64,000 nt of DNA, from positions 27,924,334 through 27,988,333 of the forward strand of contig NC_084933.1 of the NCBI RefSeq assembly GCF_958298935.1, in the 5' to 3' direction. Below, one piece after another: positions 60,010 through 64,000 of the stretch. A model generated the notes under the pieces. It made no database searches, was not told where the DNA came from, and worked only from the letters and a program-made list of their open reading frames with translations. The stretch is from Phragmites australis. Its lineage: Eukaryota > Streptophyta > Magnoliopsida > Poales > Poaceae. A program made the translations under genes and the position numbers. Position 1 is the first letter of the stretch; the number at the start of each line of letters is the position of its first letter.

Positions 60010-61394
60010 GCGTAGTGAGTTGTAGGAGTATTACTTTGACGCGTAGTCCTAGGAGAAAAAAGAATACATTAAGCAGATAGCTTTGGATTATTCAAACGCC
60101 CGCCGGTCGAAGCTGCCTGCTGAATCAGCTGCTGCTTCGTGTTCGTCCGCCTTCCGAATAACGCGCTTTTTACGCGTCCAATAATGCGAGGGTACGGCGA
60201 GCATCGGTTTCCAGCGAATGCAACTCCGCGTGTGCACGCAGGTTTATTCCGGTCGTTTATTTCTCTCTCTCAGCGTTCATAGTTTGATTCTCCCTTACGA
60301 GTATTTTTTCACTTATCTTTTGATATGAATCTTAATATAAATAAATAGTTATAATAAATTATGCGTTTGAATGTTTTTATAGAATTTTCGTGTTCATCGG
60401 TTTCTGTTGGCAACAAGAAACGTCGGTTTCAGATCGGCTCAGCATGGCAGCAGTGCGTTACTCGTTATGCTTTTTCAGAGATAGCTGGGGTGCGAGCTAC
60501 GAGCTGTAAGACGAAAATTTCATTAAGTATACTACGTTTGATTTATTAGAATGGTTTATTTATATTAAAATTTGTATTGAAGTATAAATAAAAAATTATA
60601 AATTATATATAAGAATTAATAGATGAATAAATATTTGATAAAAAAAAAACAGTCCAGTGCGTGCCCAATCGCATCTGCAGTTGCATTTCCCGAAGAGCTA
60701 AGACCGTCGTCCATCTGCTCCGGTCTGTTTGACCCGGCCGTAACTCCGCCTACTCCTCGTCAGCTTCACTCTGCATCGTTCTAAATCTTTCTGATGTCCT
60801 TCAGGTAGCTCAAATATAGTAGTACTAATTACTTCATCAATCAAGTGTTCAGAAAACTAGTGCAAGTAGATATACTTAGCCTCTAAGTATCCATCATGCA
60901 CGCGGTTCCCATCGCTTTAATTTCGAGGGGCCTGTTTGGCTGTTTTCCATTTGGACGTTTGCTGCTCGTGCTGCTTCGGGTTCGTCGAGCATTTGTGTTT
61001 GACAGAGTTTTAACTTCAGAATTTATATTAGATCTAGAGTTTATAAATCCAAATAAAGTAGCTTAAACATTTATTTTCGTTTGTCTAATCGTAACTTTAA
61101 TTTTAAAAATTTCTAAAGTTAGAAATATTTAGCTTTAAAAAATTATAAAGTTAGGACTCTGCGAGATACGTACTAATCGGCACAGACAACTTCCAAAGGA
61201 ATCTGGTTCTCAGTTAGGTGAAGATTGGTGTTCGGCAACCAATTTTATATGGCATTTTCGACCAGACCAATACAATTCATGCTCTCCCAGCCGTCGACCA
61301 GACCAATACAATTCATGCTCTCCCAGCCGTCTCGCTCCTGGTCAAAACTGATGACCTACGCATCCTTTGACATTCAAAGCTTTGCCATGGCCTA
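60010..61394. other. Upstream region of the CYSTM gene and intergenic DNA
   Basis: No gene. AT-rich MITE-like remnants lie at about 60290-60650 and 60930-61170 (the latter starts near GGGGCCTGTTTGG). An exact 36-bp tandem duplication lies at 61259-61330. Confidence 0.45.
61259..61330. repeat. Perfect 36-bp tandem duplication
   Basis: 61259-61294 and 61295-61330 are identical (CGACCAGACCAATACAATTC...). Confidence 0.97.
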
Positions 61395-61403
61395 AGATAT
61401 ATC

Positions 61404-63165
61404 GGCAAAAATCTAAAAACAGACAACAAAACGTCACTTTATTTGTTTAAATAGATAACATATCAACGTATTTATAAATCTAGCACTTATATTTGGTAAG
61501 TCAAATTTCAAAAACTAAATTTTGGTATCTAAGGCACCGAAAACGATAAGTCCGACTTGTATTTGGCAGCTAATTAGTTGAAAACGGCACTGTTCACCAT
61601 ATTCGGTGCCTTATATGCTGAAAACTCCCTGTATTCGGCACTTGATGTGTCGAATACGACCCGATGTGTTGTGGCCGTCGCATCGTGTCTCTGCTTTCAG
61701 TGCGTCTCGGTCACGTCGTGTCGCGTCAAGATGCTTGTGACGGTTTTAGGAAGTCCCGCACTTTCGTGTTTCGCTATAAGATAAGAGCGCGCTCATGAGG
61801 AGTAGCAGCAGCGCATGCACGAGCCGCAGCGTGAGAGTAGAGCAGAAGCACAAGCAAAAGAGCAGAGGAGAGGAGAGGAGAAGCAGCAATGCAGCGTCTG
61901 GAGAGGAGAGGAGAAGCAACCTGCGGTGAGGAGTAGCAACAGCGCGAGGAAAGGAGAAGTAGCCCGAGACGAGAAGGAGCAGCAACGCGAGATATAATAA
62001 GTACTTAAATTATATTTTTAATTAATACTTACAGCGACAATAGTAATTAGAGTAAGTAGATTGTTTAATGCACTTAATTACATTTGTTCAATTATTTTGT
62101 TAGTTTTAGTATGTGAATTTTGATTATTTGCTTAGTGAGTATAATAGTAATTAACGTGAATTTGTATAATAATAATTAGCGTGATGTTATGTAATAGTAG
62201 TTGCCTGACCTGTGTCACCGTGTTGCAAATGCAGATGTTGTTGACGGCCTACGCAGGTGCAAACTTTGTAAATAATTTGATCATGACAGGAGAACTTGTC
62301 TGATCTGACATTAAACTATCAGGCCACTATCGAATTGTACTGTATTATATTTATTACATTTTAGTTTATTCTTTGAAGCTACTCGCAGACATGATTTGTA
62401 TTCTAAATTGTTATTCGTCTGTTATTTATATTACTTATTTTATAATATATCGTATGATGCTGACATCACAGATATTGTATTTTTATTTGAACAATGAAAT
62501 TTGTTATTCACCTATTTATTGAACCATGAAGCTTATAATATATTCTAATTTATTGTTCACCTATTTCTTGAACTATGAAGCCTAAAATCATTGTCATGAC
62601 TTATGGTGATCTTTTTGAGCTTTTTTAACAGCGATATGGTGAGAATCATAGAAGAAGTATGATTTTCACATGACAACAGGTATCACGTTTATATGTACTA
62701 TTTTATTATCATGATAATTTACTACTAACTTAGTAACACATTAAAATAGGTTGCTAGTGAACTCTAGTTTACTTATAAAAACGTCTAGAACTTTTGAACT
62801 ACTTTTATACTCCCAAATAAAATCAAAAATTAAATAAAAAATATAAACACACGTGTGCAACGACGGCTAGCTTTCTTCCTATACTTTCTGCCACCACCGT
62901 CCGTACGTATTCGGCATCTGAGGTGTTGAATAAGGCATTGTGTACGTATTCGGTACCTGAGATGCCAAATACAGTACACAATACCGTATTCGGCATCTCA
63001 GGTGCTGAAATCTGTCAGGCCCATCCTTTTTCGATGCCTCATGTTCCGTAATCGGGTTTTTGGTAAACGAGATACCGAACACACATGCTAAATTTACAAA
63101 TATGTTAATATGTTATCTATTTTAATAAATAATTATCGTATGTTGTCTATTTTTAAATTTTGACC
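61404..63165. mobile_element. Non-autonomous Mutator-like element (MULE) with 9-bp target duplication
   Basis: A 1,762-bp element lies between two exact copies of AGATATATC (61395-61403 and 63166-63174). The left end GGCAAAAATCTAAAAACAGA and the reverse complement of the right end GGTCAAAATTTAAAAATAGA form long diverged inverted repeats of well over 200 bp, both containing ATAACATAT(C/T)AAC, TAGCA and TTCGG-type words. The interior has no transposase. A GC/AG-rich patch at 61740-61990 differs from the AT-rich remainder and may be acquired DNA. Confidence 0.88.
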
Positions 63166-63174
63166 AGATATATC

Positions 63175-64000
63175 ATATAAAAGATGAGTGCAGGTATTAT
63201 TTCCCGTCACTTTTGCATTTGCAGACTTTCTTAAGTTTTCTTGCTCGGCTTTTTGCCTCGAAAGGGAGGAATTTGGTTCCTTAAGAATTCATGCCCTCCA
63301 GCCGTCACTTTTTGCTCGGGTTTCGAGGCTAGGCGTTTAGACCTAGTCTATTAGGTATATTAAAGGGCCAAAAATCAAAGTATGCAGCTACAGTATACGT
63401 GAGTACTAAGTAGGTGTATGTATGTATATATAAGCATACATATATGTATTCGTATATATATGTACACATAATTTTTTGCGAAATTCTAAAGAAACAGAGA
63501 AAGGAATAATAGTTATATTGATAAATCAGTTGAAATAATCTAAAATGCATAGAAAAATATCTAAAACTCAAAAAAATATGAAACAAATTTATTTAGGTTC
63601 GTATTACTGTCGTCTACATGTTAAAATTATGTGCATGCATAAAAGTACCACTGTTTTTTCCGTAATTAGATAAATGTGTTAAATATTGATAAATTCATAA
63701 ATAAATATTAAGATATCTAAAAATGATGAATCTAATTTTTTTAGTCTTCTTTTGTCATGCTTTGTGAAAAAATAGGTGCCATGTAGGCGCATCAATCCGC
63801 CTAATACATAAGTTATTTGTCCAGGTGCTAAGGGCTGGGCTAGCATATCTTCCTCTTTCAAGAACCCGCGCTAGTCAGTACGCGTTGTTACATCTGCGCT
63901 GCCCACGTTCGAGTCTATTCAGCATTGGTTCTCATCAATTTTACAGTAGAAATTTCTCCTACTATATTTTCCTTTAAAAAAAGGTCCGCAGATCGCAGAG
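63175..64000. other. Intergenic DNA, nothing recognised
   Basis: AT-rich, with a short TATG/TATA-rich stretch at 63410-63470. ATTCATGC(C)CTCCAGCCGTC at 63287 resembles the repeated unit on the other side of the MULE. Confidence 0.4.

Noticed and set aside
1..64000. CRISPR arrays, operons, rRNA or other prokaryote-type systems
   Set aside because: All genes have spliceosomal introns and plant homologues; repeats are transposons, microsatellites or simple duplications with no spacer pattern.

Overview
This is nuclear DNA from a grass (Poaceae). Six protein-coding genes with GT-AG introns lie among AT-rich intergenic DNA full of transposons. The gene set and order (peroxisomal dienoyl-CoA reductase, B-sister MADS-box, GABA transaminase, long coiled-coil protein, NARROW LEAF1-type protease, LCAT-like phospholipase, CYSTM protein) resemble, from memory, the rice chromosome 4 interval with OsMADS31, OsGABA-T and NAL1. 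I cannot name the species; a non-rice grass is likely.

Layout. 1-1504 (+): 3' part of the reductase gene, ending in the peroxisomal signal SKL. 3900-5549 (+): OsMADS31-like gene. 6-12 kb: no gene; remnant repeats, a TIR element and a fold-back element. 12154-21697 (+): 19-exon GABA transaminase gene whose intron 5 holds an antisense Copia element (13847-18558). 22-29 kb: Stowaway-like remnant, a SINE with target duplication, and a 5'-truncated LINE (25872-28680) with a perfect 15-bp target duplication. 29.8-39 kb (+): PICC-like tail-anchored coiled-coil protein (about 1,941 aa) with one 4.7-kb exon. 39-48 kb: no confident gene; MITEs, including a Micron-type element inside a (TA)n tract. 48.2-53.25 kb (+): NAL1 orthologue. 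54824-58534 (+): LCAT4/phospholipase-like gene in 11 exons. 59405-59897 (-): 75-aa CYSTM protein in three exons, reconstructed here. 60-64 kb: a 1.76-kb Mutator-like element with a 9-bp target duplication.

The genes are independent transcription units, not a pathway. The reductase acts in peroxisomal fatty-acid oxidation, the MADS protein in the ovule, GABA-T in the mitochondrial GABA shunt, NAL1 in leaf width and grain number, the LCAT-like enzyme in phospholipid hydrolysis, and CYSTM proteins in stress responses.

I found no convincing new biological system. The observations most worth checking are a heptad-phased 105-residue repeat array and duplicated 159-bp exons in the coiled-coil gene, a possible GC-AG exitron near its membrane anchor, the Arg form of the NAL1 natural-variation site, the Micron-type insertion, the intact-ended MULE, and a long hairpin at 44.5 kb. 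Exon borders were read by eye from splice consensus, reading frame and recalled homologues; no alignment was run.
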